A stretch of DNA of 47,422 nt from Lachnospiraceae bacterium (lineage in GTDB: Bacteria; Bacillota; Clostridia; Lachnospirales; Lachnospiraceae). Positions 23,703 through 32,931 of this stretch are shown here, piece after piece (position 1 is the first letter of the stretch; every line of letters starts with the position of its first letter). The stretch is from the NCBI GenBank assembly GCA_017396555.1, contig JAFQLS010000005.1:1-47422 (forward strand), given 5' to 3'. The translations under genes and the position numbers were made by a program. The notes under the pieces are model-generated. The model did no database searches. It was given only the letters and a program-made list of their open reading frames with translations, and had not been told where the DNA came from.

Positions 23703-24182
23703 TTATTCTTCCAATGACTGAAACATTTTCATTATCTTAAGTTTTAAGTCATCAAAGCCTTCCGGGCATGCATTGTATCCATATACTTTAACCGTACTAC
23801 CATCTGAGAATTCCAAAAATAACGAATAACTATCACCTGCGTCGAGCACTCCTCTTCGCTGTACGCTCTTATTAAATCCATCCCAGCTTTTTGCTCCGAG
23901 TTCTTCAATAAGCTGTTCCAGTTCTTCAATAGGCTTCCTATCCTCAAGCTTATATACATGACCATATTCACAGTCCTTAAGAACATCTGCAAATCCAAGA
24001 TATGTAGCCACATCACTTTTGTCTCTATGACGTGAATTTTCTACCTCTAACATACACCAGTCATCAGGGGCACAATTCGTCTCCTTCATATATATTACCG
24101 AATCGATTTCTCTCATAATATAATAAGGTTCCATCGCCATACCCTGATGATGAATATGAAATCCTGTTAATCTTACGCCCAT
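23703..24182 (-). CDS. Cytosolic protein of unknown function
   Basis: A 159-residue protein without signal or membrane segment. It has scattered acidic and aromatic residues (APDDWCMLEVENSRHRDKSD, YSLFLEFSDGSTVKVYGYNA) and is likely a small alpha/beta domain; no family recognised. The start ATG overlaps the stop of the gene upstream by 10 bases and has GAGG at seven bases, so the two are coupled and probably act together. Confidence 0.7.
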   Translation of the reverse strand: MGVRLTGFHIHHQGMAMEPYYIMREIDSVIYMKETNCAPDDWCMLEVENSRHRDKSDVATYLGFADVLKDCEYGHVYKLEDRKPIEELEQLIEELGAKSWDGFNKSVQRRGVLDAGDSYSLFLEFSDGSTVKVYGYNACPEGFDDLKLKIMKMFQSLEE

Positions 24183-24682
24183 GGGTCTGCCTCAACCGGT
24201 TTTCTAATATCAGCAAGAAGAAACTGCTCCCACAAGAACCATTCTCCCGTAGATGGTTTGGTTCTTAACTTAATCTGACGAGCAGAATCTGCTCCTCCGG
24301 AATTAACATGAAGAGTTAAATATCCTTCATTAAAATTATCCCTGCTATATGGATTTTCAAAAATATTTAATGTATAAGGTGTTGATGGTTCGTAATTATT
24401 ATCAGGTGTTGCACCTGCAAAATACGAACGAGGTACATAATCCTTATCTCTAAATCTGTCAGCTATGAACTGTTTTTCATAAGCTGATACACCTCTTGGA
24501 CCGCTTAAGAATTCAAGCATTTTGATTGCTTCATCCTTATTCTTTGGATATAAGCAAAAAGCCGCAATAGCAAGTGCTGCTGTCTTAGCCGGATCCTTTA
24601 AATCTGCTTCCGGCATAGCCTGCATTTCTGCAAGGCTATCCGGTAATTTCTGCAAAATTATTGTGTATGTTGTATTTGCCAT
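24173..24682 (-). CDS. Cytosolic protein of unknown function (DUF6935-like?)
   Basis: A 169-residue protein starting MANTTYTIILQKLPDSLAEM. It has a helical first half (PAKTAALAIAAFCLYPKNKDEAIKMLEFL) and a beta-rich second half ending in RTKPSTGEWFLWEQFLLADI. The combination is familiar from uncharacterised Firmicute proteins, perhaps DUF6935, but I cannot confirm this. It lies 12 bases after the large surface protein and is coupled to the next gene. Confidence 0.7.
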   Translation of the reverse strand: MANTTYTIILQKLPDSLAEMQAMPEADLKDPAKTAALAIAAFCLYPKNKDEAIKMLEFLSGPRGVSAYEKQFIADRFRDKDYVPRSYFAGATPDNNYEPSTPYTLNIFENPYSRDNFNEGYLTLHVNSGGADSARQIKLRTKPSTGEWFLWEQFLLADIRKPVEADPWA

Positions 24683-24694
24683 AATTTCTCCTTC

Positions 24695-27600
24695 CTATTT
24701 CACTTTAGTACTCTTAGCTTTTGACCAGCTAGAATACAACTTAGTTGACTTTCCATTTACCTTTACTGTCTTATACGTTCTAATTCTTACATAGTAGGTC
24801 TTCTTCGACTTAAGCTTCTTTATAACTGTCTTGGTTGTCTTGTTTTTCTTAATTACAACCTTCTTAGCGCCCTTAAATGTCTTAGAGGTTCCATACTGTA
24901 CTTCATAACCTGTTGTCTGACCTGTAAGCTTTTTCCAGGTTACTGTAAGCTTCTTCTTACCTGCTGTAAGCTTGCTAACTGTAGTTGCCTTTGGATTAAT
25001 TACAAAGCTCTTCGATGCAGTTCCACTATAATTACCCTTAAGTGTTACTGTTACTTTGTAGCTTCCTACATTCTTACAACCCTTTGCATATGTAACAGTG
25101 TAATCTGTTTTATTTAATACTGTAGAGCCATTCTTTACTGTTACAGAAGGTTTCTGTGTTTTACCATTGTAAACATATTTTGTCTTAGCAAGCTTAACTA
25201 CCGGTTTAATCTTTGCAGGAATAATTGTATATGTAGCACTTGCACTGCCCTTGTAATTACCTTTAAGAGTTACTGTTACCTTATATGTTCCTGCATTTAT
25301 CATTCCTGCCGGATAACTTACTGTGTAGTCAACATCTTTTAATACTGTAGTTCCATCCTTTACTGTTACTACTGGTTTCTGTTCTGCACCATTGTATGTA
25401 AATGATGTCTTATCAAACACTATTGTAGGTACTATTTCTTTTGCAGATATACTAAATGTCTTATTTATTTTTCCACCATAAATGCCTATACCTGTCACAA
25501 CCACTGTGGCATTTCCTGCATTTATATTGTTAATGTAAGATATAGTATAATCTACATCCTTTACAAGTCCATCAACTGTTACTATTGGTTCCTTTGCCTT
25601 TCCATCATACACATATGAAGAGGTCGATATTACAACGTCTTCCTCATTTATTGAAATTGGCCTAACCTCAATTGTTGCACTTCCAAAATATGGCTTATAA
25701 TTTTGTGCTGATATTTTAAAATATACCTTTGTCAAACCTATTTCTGATCTGATTGGTTTGCTAGCACTATATACCCCATCTTCTATAAGAGAATATAATA
25801 CCTCCGCATCCTGTGGCACCCCTGAAATCGTAAAGGTATGACCCATTTTATCATATGTTCCAACATAGTTATTAACTACTATCCCTGTCATGTCTATTGG
25901 CTTAATCGTAAAATATTTTTCAAATACACCAAAATAATCACCTATACCTGTAATGATTACTGTAGCAGTTCCGGCATTTATATTACTTTCATATTCAACA
26001 GTGAAATCTGTATTTTCTTCAAGACCTTCTATAGTAAGAGTTGGTTCTTTTTCTGTACCATCATAAACCACTTCATTGTACTCAATGCTTGCAGAAGATG
26101 ATAAAGTACTTATATCCACTGCTAATTTAGATGGTATATATAACTGCTGTGCATTACTATTACAATCCGTATCCGCATTTACTTTAATGATGTTAACAGT
26201 TGTTTCTCTCCATTCATTATCAATAGGTATTCTTCCGTAATTATCTGACACATATGGCAAACCATTAATAGCATAATCAGTGTTATCTTCCAGTAAATCA
26301 ATATAATCACCATACACAACAGCATTAGGTGTATTTTCCTTTACAATAACTTCACATGTATCTTTAAATTTACCCTGTGTAGTAGTTACTGTAATTGTAG
26401 CTTTTCCTACTTTATTAGCTGTAATCTTTCCACTTGAATTTACATATGCAACCTCTTCATTATTGGATGACCATGATACCGTTGTTATAGATGCATCCTG
26501 TGGTTCTATAACATATGACAATGTCTCTTCTGCACCAACTACTAATATCGTATTTTCTTTGTTAAGAGTTACACTTGTAATAGGATTTGCAACACTAATC
26601 GTTCCATAGGCAATATCTATATATGCTGTCGAACCTTCCGAATCTGTAACAACTACTCTTATTTTTCCAGGCTCACTCTCTGTAGTAGGTGTTCCACCTA
26701 TAAATGCCGTAGTACCAATGCCATTATTGTTTTGATTAAGCTGCAGACCTTCCGGCAACGGGTATTCCTCGTCTATACTAAAAGTGTAGTCTCCACTTCC
26801 GCCTGATACGAGCCCGTGAAAATAGTTTCCTTTATATTGTGTATCTATCGTCATATTTCCAAAATCAAGAACTGAAATATCTGTAAATGACAATTCATTA
26901 GGAGATGCTGTCTGTATTGAACCGTCTGTAACCTTTTCTCCTACTTCATTAATCAGATAGCATCCATAATCCCTGACGCTAAACTCCTTATACACAATTC
27001 CAGATTTAGCCTCTGCATTATCTGTTATAATTATTTTCTTATTAGGTGCAATATTAATCTCTCCCGGATAGTATAGATATGTTGTTTCGCTACTACCACA
27101 TAATATTGCTCCCTTAAAATTAATTGTTCCTGCATTTTCTTTTATTTTAAGTGGTCCGGATATGGCATTTCCATTAGGTACAGATATATTGACTGTTCCA
27201 CTCTTAGTAACATTAAGTCCACCTATACCTTCAAGATTCTCACCAACGTTACTGTCCTCTGTATAAGAATCATAAATGTTAATATCTATATTTCCGGTAG
27301 TATTAAGATTCAAACCTCTTACAATACCGAAAGTGCCTCTAGATGTCTCTGAAATATCAATATCAAGAGAACCTGTTCCATTTACATATGTCGAACCTGT
27401 ATGAGGACTCAAACCATATCTTCCATAGCTATCATAGTCATTTTCCACATCAGCACCTGCAATATTAATTACTATCTTACAATCTGTTACTTTAATATCT
27501 GAAAGAGCATCTATTCCTGTAATATATATATCTTTTTTAGTGAATCCTGTCTGTATGATTGTAAGGGAATCTTCTCCTGCTTCCTCATCCCCTTCTATAT

Positions 27601-29188
27601 TAACCTCTCCCTTACTTATTATTCCGTATACGCTACCTTCTTCAGGGGTAGCCGGCATTGTTATAGTATTATTACCTTTAAGAACAACATTTAAGGTTTC
27701 TTCAGATTCAATTGGACCGGCATCATATCCATCTAATGTGATAGTTTTTGTTGCTCCCTCGTATACCCAGTTAGTTCCCGATGCATTTTCTGTGGTTACT
27801 ACCTGCTCGCCATCAATATCTATATATTTTGGAGGATCTATAATATCTCCATAAGACATATCGATATACGCTGTAGCCTCTTCACTATCTGTTACAATAA
27901 TTCTAATAGTACCTGCTTCACATACTGCGGTAGGAGTTCCTTTTATACGGGCATAAAATATATTATCATAACTAGATGTCTGTAAATTCAACCCTTCCGG
28001 CAAAGGATAATTTGGATCTATACTAAATGAATATTCGCCACTTCCTCCTGACACAAGCCCGTGGAAACAGCTTGATGCATAGGGATTCCCAACTATCATT
28101 TCTCCCAAATCAATCTCGCTGCAATCTGTAAATGACAATGGATTAGGTGATACCGTCTGTATACTGCCGTCTAATACTTTTTCTCCCGATTCAGTTATTA
28201 GATAGCATCCGTAATCCGACATAGTAAAGGATTTATATACTATTCCTGTCTTAGCCTGCTCGTTACCTGTTACAATTACTTTTTTATTTGGTGCTAAGGA
28301 TACCAATGATTTATACTGGAGATAGGAGTTTTCTGCACTTCCGCATTTTATTGCTCCTTTAAAGGTAAATGTTCCTGAATTTTCTCCTATCACCAAAGGT
28401 CCATAAACCGCCTCACCATTGATAGCACTTATATTCACATTTCCACTTTTTGTTATTATCAAGCCGCCTAATGCACAAATATCACGTCCTACATTGCTAT
28501 CCTCAGTATAAGCATCATAGATATTAATATCTATATTACCTGTTGTATTAAGATGAATTCCTCTTCCGCTTCCATAAGTGGTAGATGTCTCTGCCATATC
28601 AATATCAAGAGAGGCACTACCATTAAAATATAGAGAGCCACTGCTGGCATTAATTCCGGTTCTTGAATAGCAGTTATAATCATTTTGTTCATCAGCCCCT
28701 GCAATATTAATCACAATATCACAATCTGTAACATTTACACTTACATTTGCATCCATTCCTAATACATACACATCAGACCGTGCAAGTTCTGTCTGAGTAA
28801 TGGCTAGCGAATCGCTTCCCTCTTCTCCATCGCCATTTATATTAATATTACCTAAAGTCGTCTTAATACCACATACACTGTCTTCTGTAGGTGTAGCCGG
28901 TAATGTAATTGTATTACTTCCCTTTAAAATAATATTAATATCTCCATCAGCTTCAATATACTCACCATCAAATCCATCAAGAGTAAGTGTCGCTGTCTCT
29001 GATACCCATGACCATCCATTTTCTGCATCTTCTGTATCCTGTACTATTGTCTCTGTATTTCCGCCTTTAGTGTCCTTGATATACAGTGTTGTTGCATTTG
29101 CTGCGTATGCACTAGGTACACCCTTTGGAAATGCCAATGCAAATACAATTAGAAATGTCACCACTTTTTTAATCAATTTTCTATACAT
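24695..29188 (-). CDS. Large secreted surface protein with tandem modules, Ig-like repeats and FN3
   Basis: About 1,497 residues. A signal peptide (FLIVFALAFPKGVPSAYA) is followed by two tandem modules of about 420 residues each, near-copies of one another (both have GLVSGGSG, GCYLI and ITQT landmarks), of beta-solenoid-like composition. Then a Big_2 Ig-like domain (ILVVGAEETLSYVIEPQDAS), five MBG/YDG-type repeats marked by YDG/YNG, INAGTA and GNYKGSAS, and a C-terminal FN3-like domain with YEVQYGTSKTFKG. No LPXTG anchor. Start ATG 29188 follows GGTGAG. Likely adhesin or polymer-binding protein. Confidence 0.85.
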   Translation of the reverse strand: MYRKLIKKVVTFLIVFALAFPKGVPSAYAANATTLYIKDTKGGNTETIVQDTEDAENGWSWVSETATLTLDGFDGEYIEADGDINIILKGSNTITLPATPTEDSVCGIKTTLGNININGDGEEGSDSLAITQTELARSDVYVLGMDANVSVNVTDCDIVINIAGADEQNDYNCYSRTGINASSGSLYFNGSASLDIDMAETSTTYGSGRGIHLNTTGNIDINIYDAYTEDSNVGRDICALGGLIITKSGNVNISAINGEAVYGPLVIGENSGTFTFKGAIKCGSAENSYLQYKSLVSLAPNKKVIVTGNEQAKTGIVYKSFTMSDYGCYLITESGEKVLDGSIQTVSPNPLSFTDCSEIDLGEMIVGNPYASSCFHGLVSGGSGEYSFSIDPNYPLPEGLNLQTSSYDNIFYARIKGTPTAVCEAGTIRIIVTDSEEATAYIDMSYGDIIDPPKYIDIDGEQVVTTENASGTNWVYEGATKTITLDGYDAGPIESEETLNVVLKGNNTITMPATPEEGSVYGIISKGEVNIEGDEEAGEDSLTIIQTGFTKKDIYITGIDALSDIKVTDCKIVINIAGADVENDYDSYGRYGLSPHTGSTYVNGTGSLDIDISETSRGTFGIVRGLNLNTTGNIDINIYDSYTEDSNVGENLEGIGGLNVTKSGTVNISVPNGNAISGPLKIKENAGTINFKGAILCGSSETTYLYYPGEINIAPNKKIIITDNAEAKSGIVYKEFSVRDYGCYLINEVGEKVTDGSIQTASPNELSFTDISVLDFGNMTIDTQYKGNYFHGLVSGGSGDYTFSIDEEYPLPEGLQLNQNNNGIGTTAFIGGTPTTESEPGKIRVVVTDSEGSTAYIDIAYGTISVANPITSVTLNKENTILVVGAEETLSYVIEPQDASITTVSWSSNNEEVAYVNSSGKITANKVGKATITVTTTQGKFKDTCEVIVKENTPNAVVYGDYIDLLEDNTDYAINGLPYVSDNYGRIPIDNEWRETTVNIIKVNADTDCNSNAQQLYIPSKLAVDISTLSSSASIEYNEVVYDGTEKEPTLTIEGLEENTDFTVEYESNINAGTATVIITGIGDYFGVFEKYFTIKPIDMTGIVVNNYVGTYDKMGHTFTISGVPQDAEVLYSLIEDGVYSASKPIRSEIGLTKVYFKISAQNYKPYFGSATIEVRPISINEEDVVISTSSYVYDGKAKEPIVTVDGLVKDVDYTISYINNINAGNATVVVTGIGIYGGKINKTFSISAKEIVPTIVFDKTSFTYNGAEQKPVVTVKDGTTVLKDVDYTVSYPAGMINAGTYKVTVTLKGNYKGSASATYTIIPAKIKPVVKLAKTKYVYNGKTQKPSVTVKNGSTVLNKTDYTVTYAKGCKNVGSYKVTVTLKGNYSGTASKSFVINPKATTVSKLTAGKKKLTVTWKKLTGQTTGYEVQYGTSKTFKGAKKVVIKKNKTTKTVIKKLKSKKTYYVRIRTYKTVKVNGKSTKLYSSWSKAKSTKVK

Positions 29189-29215
29189 ATCATTCTCACC
29201 ATCCTTACACCACAC

Positions 29216-29256
29216 AAAAGGCAGTAAAATACCACCATGATATGTTACTGCCTTTT
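29216..29256. terminator. Terminator between the two surface-protein genes
   Basis: AAAAGGCAGTAA (29216-29227) pairs with TTACTGCCTTTT (29245-29256), twelve perfect pairs, T-rich on both sides. No promoter fits in the 28 bases before the next start, so the large gene probably depends on read-through. Confidence 0.8.
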
Positions 29257-29262
29257 GATTAA

Positions 29263-31221
29263 TTAGTTCTTTTTAAATTTTGCTTTTGCACTAACACCCT
29301 TAGCTTTTAATGCTTTCTTATATACATTATATTTGCTCTTTGGAATATTTACTGTAGCTTTAGAATTTGTTCCCTTAAATGCATTCTTGCCTATCTTCTT
29401 AGCAGTAAGCTTAGTTGTCTTAATTGTAATTGTTTTAAGCTTTTTACAATTATAGAATGCCTTTGTTCCAATTGTTGCAACGTTCTTTCCAATAGTAACC
29501 TTTGTAAGCTTCTTGCATCCCACAAATGCATTTTTTTCTATTGCTGTAACCTTATATGTAACACCCTTAACCTTCACAGTTGCAGGAATTGTAACATTAG
29601 TAACATTCTTATTCTTTGGTTTTACAAATATAACTGTTCCCTTTGTCTTGTGAGATTTAGTTACCTTATAGCTATTTCCTTTTCCATCCTTAATTGTTGC
29701 ACCTTTTTTAGTAAGTTCATACTTAAGTGCCGGAATAGTCTCTGTCTTCTTATCACCACAGTCTGTACACGTAAATGTTTTTTCACCTGTTTTCTTATAT
29801 ACAGCCTTCTTTGTTACCACTCCTTTATCATATGTGTGAACGTGTACCGGAATATCTTCTGTCTTTTTGTATCCACAAACTGTACATGTATAAGTCATTA
29901 CTCCTTTTTCTGTTACAGTTTCCTTCTTTGTTACCACACCTTTATCATATGTATGCACTGCAGTCTGTGCCTTTTCTTCACACACACATACCTTCCAATG
30001 ATTTGTGCTATCTGTCTTCCAATCTCCATTATAATTATGAGTATGCGCTCCTATTTCAAAATCAATTTCAATGGAAGCTTCATTTGAATTCTGATAAACC
30101 TCATTAACAGTACCTACATTACAATCTACGGAATTCTTTGTAAGATTAAATGCATAACCGTCCTTTGCTCTCAAATGTATAACAAGTCTATAATCTGTAT
30201 CCGGCTGGAACTTTCCAGTCACAGGTACCGGAAACTCTACCCCTGATGTTTTATTCCATTCAACCGAATCAAATTCAACACCCTCTGCAATAATATTAAA
30301 ACCTGTAGTCTGCATAGCTGTATATTCTGTAGGATTAATAATACCTTCTATATCCACAGAACTGATATTTCCCTTTGCTACGTATTTGAAATCAACAATA
30401 TATCCCATAGGATTATTCTGATACGTTGTTCCCGACAGATTATCCAAGAATACATAAGCCATATCATCAAGCCATGGTTCCGCAAAATATGCGTGCTTGC
30501 CAAGCTTTTCTGAATTCAAACTAAGTCTAAGGGTATATGTCTCGCCTACAACAAATTTGTCACTTGCATTCATTGTTGTATTTCCCTTTAACCATTCAAC
30601 ATTTACTTCAAAATATCTTTCATAGCCGGAAATATCAATTGCTGATTTATCAAATGGTGTATCTCCACCATAAATATCAGTTATCCCCGATGATAAACTA
30701 ATAGTATTTGCATCATCAAACACTGTGTCCGGTTGAAAATATAATTGTATTTTCACTTGATATTCATTATTTGTGAAGAAATCAACTTCTTTTGTTTCGC
30801 AACGATAGTTCAATGCACTATCCTTAAATGTAATCGAAAGGTTCACTGAAAATAATGATCTTTCCTTAAGATTATCTGCATACTTCTCATCACATAACTG
30901 AATCTCAGCCATATAGTAATGTCCTGACTGTGCTACTGCACCGGCACTAAGTACATCACCCTTTACGCTTGTGCTAAAGCCGGATGTTCCCTGATCATAC
31001 CATGTAACATTTTGATTAGCCACATCCTTTAAATAAGCCACTCCACTATCAGGAACTGAATATGTAGTATCCAATGCCTTACCAACAACAGGATAGTCCA
31101 AATCACCTATCTGTACTGTAGTAATCGTTCCTTCTGCATATGCAGTGGTTGGCATAAATAACATTGCCATAATTGCACATATAGCAAATACTCCCAAAAA
31201 TATTTTTTTAACTTTGTTCAT
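29263..31221 (-). CDS. Secreted BspA-like surface protein with Cys-pair repeats
   Basis: A 652-residue protein with a signal peptide (cut near AYAEG). The N-terminal 390 residues are beta-rich with no motif seen. Two repeats of HTYDKGVVTKK with C-x2-C and C-x2-C pairs (about 395-490) look like the small zinc-ribbon-like repeats of gut Firmicute surface proteins. The C-terminal part has BspA-type leucine-rich repeats (AIEKNAFVGCKKLTKVTIG, IGTKAFYNCKKLKTI) and a Lys-rich tail. No sorting motif. Probably an attachment or host-interaction protein. GGAGG precedes the ATG. Confidence 0.85.
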   Translation of the reverse strand: MNKVKKIFLGVFAICAIMAMLFMPTTAYAEGTITTVQIGDLDYPVVGKALDTTYSVPDSGVAYLKDVANQNVTWYDQGTSGFSTSVKGDVLSAGAVAQSGHYYMAEIQLCDEKYADNLKERSLFSVNLSITFKDSALNYRCETKEVDFFTNNEYQVKIQLYFQPDTVFDDANTISLSSGITDIYGGDTPFDKSAIDISGYERYFEVNVEWLKGNTTMNASDKFVVGETYTLRLSLNSEKLGKHAYFAEPWLDDMAYVFLDNLSGTTYQNNPMGYIVDFKYVAKGNISSVDIEGIINPTEYTAMQTTGFNIIAEGVEFDSVEWNKTSGVEFPVPVTGKFQPDTDYRLVIHLRAKDGYAFNLTKNSVDCNVGTVNEVYQNSNEASIEIDFEIGAHTHNYNGDWKTDSTNHWKVCVCEEKAQTAVHTYDKGVVTKKETVTEKGVMTYTCTVCGYKKTEDIPVHVHTYDKGVVTKKAVYKKTGEKTFTCTDCGDKKTETIPALKYELTKKGATIKDGKGNSYKVTKSHKTKGTVIFVKPKNKNVTNVTIPATVKVKGVTYKVTAIEKNAFVGCKKLTKVTIGKNVATIGTKAFYNCKKLKTITIKTTKLTAKKIGKNAFKGTNSKATVNIPKSKYNVYKKALKAKGVSAKAKFKKN

Positions 31222-31280
31222 TTTTTTTCCTCCATTCTATTATTATATCAATGTAAATAATTATAATTATCTATGCATAA

Positions 31281-31315
31281 AAAAACCCCACACTTTCCTT
31301 AATTAAAAGTGTGGG
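31281..31315 (-). terminator. Terminator of the 7TM-LuxR gene
   Basis: CCCACACTTT (31287-31296) pairs with AAAGTGTGGG (31306-31315), followed by GTTTTTTTATG on the minus strand. Confidence 0.85.
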
Positions 31316-31326
31316 ATAACATAAAT

Positions 31327-32388
31327 TTATAAGATTTTCGCAATTTCCTTTAATTGCTTTCTTGAAGAAACTCCTAATTTACTATATATATTTTTATTAT
31401 GATATTTTAATGTATTCTCTGTTATATTCATAATTTTAAGTACTTCTTTTGTGGTCTTTTCCTCCAGATATAAATTATAAATCTTTGTCTCTGTTGGTGT
31501 AAGATTATCTACTCCCTGTAAAAAGAATGTTATTTTTTCCATATCCTCATCACTTATTACAGTGGTTATCTTCTGACTCTCTTCAATAACTTCTTCGCTT
31601 ATAGGTTCTTTAACATCATTAGCCGTTTGCACTTGATCATATTTTAAACCTTCCTGTCTAAGATAACAAAAACATATAAGGAAGAATTCACTAATTATAT
31701 ATGACACAGATAAAATTTCAAATTCAATATTTACCAATTGTTCTATGAGCCATACAATTATATTAACAAATACTGCTCCTGCAAAAATAATTGCATGTAT
31801 TTTCGATTCTAATTTATTTTTTATGGAAGTATGAACAATAGCAATAACCATTATTCCAAAATAAATAAACAGGTAAAACAAATATATACCATGCCAGGTA
31901 CCATATACCTTTTTTAATCCACCAACACCATTTATAACACAAAATTCCACTTCTTTATAATATATATCCAGATATCCCGGACTCGCTGCTATTAGAAAAA
32001 CCACTATACTAACTAATATAAGAAATGCAGGAAGTATCTTTTTATATTTTATCTTACATACACTTATAATAATCATAAACATAGACAACGGTAGAAATAC
32101 CGAACCTAAATACGCGATTCTATTTGCCAACAATGCTTCTTGCAAGTTTTTTGATATAGATAGTGCAAAATAACCCGTATTCACAATAAAAACAGAAAAA
32201 AACAAGAATAAAAACCATACTTCCTTGTTGTGAATAATTGTACAATATACAATCAGCATCAATAACGAAACAATTGAAACTATTCCATATATAATAGATA
32301 AACTAGTTGATTTGTTCCCAACGACTCCACAACCAGTCATTATAATCATAATCATGTACAGTAAAATACCTAACCTGATTTTTTTCAT
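31327..32388 (-). CDS. Membrane-bound LuxR-type regulator with 7TM input domain
   Basis: A 353-residue protein. The first helix ends in a lipobox-like MTGC (Cys about 20), then come seven or eight more hydrophobic segments resembling the 7TM region found before histidine kinases. After a short linker there is a LuxR/FixJ HTH (DNLTPTETKIYNLYLEEKT, then ENTLKYHNKNIYSKLGVSS). There is no kinase or receiver, so it is a one-component sensor that would bind DNA while in the membrane. A frameshifted paralogue lies upstream. The BspA-like gene downstream is a candidate target. Confidence 0.85.
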   Translation of the reverse strand: MKKIRLGILLYMIMIIMTGCGVVGNKSTSLSIIYGIVSIVSLLMLIVYCTIIHNKEVWFLFLFFSVFIVNTGYFALSISKNLQEALLANRIAYLGSVFLPLSMFMIIISVCKIKYKKILPAFLILVSIVVFLIAASPGYLDIYYKEVEFCVINGVGGLKKVYGTWHGIYLFYLFIYFGIMVIAIVHTSIKNKLESKIHAIIFAGAVFVNIIVWLIEQLVNIEFEILSVSYIISEFFLICFCYLRQEGLKYDQVQTANDVKEPISEEVIEESQKITTVISDEDMEKITFFLQGVDNLTPTETKIYNLYLEEKTTKEVLKIMNITENTLKYHNKNIYSKLGVSSRKQLKEIAKIL

Positions 32389-32561
32389 AGCTTTCCTCCT
32401 TGTGTATAACCAGCTATATATAACATAAATAATTTATCATAGCAAAAAAAATTTATCAATAAATGGATATAATTAACAAATACCATAATTACCCGTAAAA
32501 CATTATACACCAACACCAATAAAAGTCAAATTATTTACATTTTACTTTTATCTTACACATA

Positions 32562-32699
32562 TTATTGAAGCCTAACTATAACAAGATGTGCGGATACAGG
32601 ACGTGTTCCTCCACCTGCACCACCATTAATTCCTGCATTATGCTGGATAGACACATAATAATCTGCCCTCCAAGCATTAGCTTTTTCTGTTCTCTCGTT
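32562..32699 (-). pseudogene. Relic of an N-acetylmuramoyl-L-alanine amidase
   Basis: A 45-codon stretch reads KANAWRADYYVSIQHNAGIN then GGAGGGTRP before drifting off. It matches the amidase_3 core (EANAWGADLYVSIHHNAG...GGSGGG type) known from phage lysins, but the first catalytic-site His is Gln and both ends are missing. No start codon or ribosome site. Best read as the decayed remnant of a prophage-type lysin. Confidence 0.6.
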
Positions 32700-32769
32700 T
32701 CATTTTTAGATTATATTTATTTTATAATATTCTATGTAAAACTAAATGTTGCTTATAATAATATAATAA

Positions 32770-32890
32770 AGCTATGAGCACAAACTCATAGCTTCAGACT
32801 GTAGACAAAGTGGTGTTAGGACGCAAGTCCAAGCGCCACTTTGTCTACAGTCTGAAACCACCCACTTATACTATAAAGGGGGGGTGGTTT
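32770..32890. repeat. Cluster of three hairpins, possible MITE or structured RNA
   Basis: AGCTATGAG/CTCATAGCT (32770-32778/32785-32793), a perfect 19-base inverted repeat CAGACTGTAGACAAAGTGG (32795-32813 with 32836-32854) whose loop contains GGAC-GCAA-GTCC, and AAACCACCC/GGGTGGTTT (32855-32863/32882-32890). The first can end minus-strand transcription from the frameshifted regulator; the 19-base arms look like terminal repeats of a miniature transposable element. The rest of 32389-32931 holds only this and the amidase relic. Confidence 0.65.
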
Positions 32891-32931
32891 TAGGGTAGGT
32901 CATTTAAATATAGGGGTAGGGTGTATTTTAA

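Noticed and set aside
23744-24016. A 90-codon minus-strand ORF within the 159-residue gene
   Set aside because: It overlaps in another frame the coupled gene that has a proper start and ribosome site.
29650-30107. Cys/Phe-rich plus-strand ORFs opposite the BspA-like gene
   Set aside because: Shadows of a repeat-rich gene on the other strand, no ribosome site.
32565-32777. A 70-codon plus-strand ORF
   Set aside because: It is antisense to the recognisable amidase relic and has no initiation signal.
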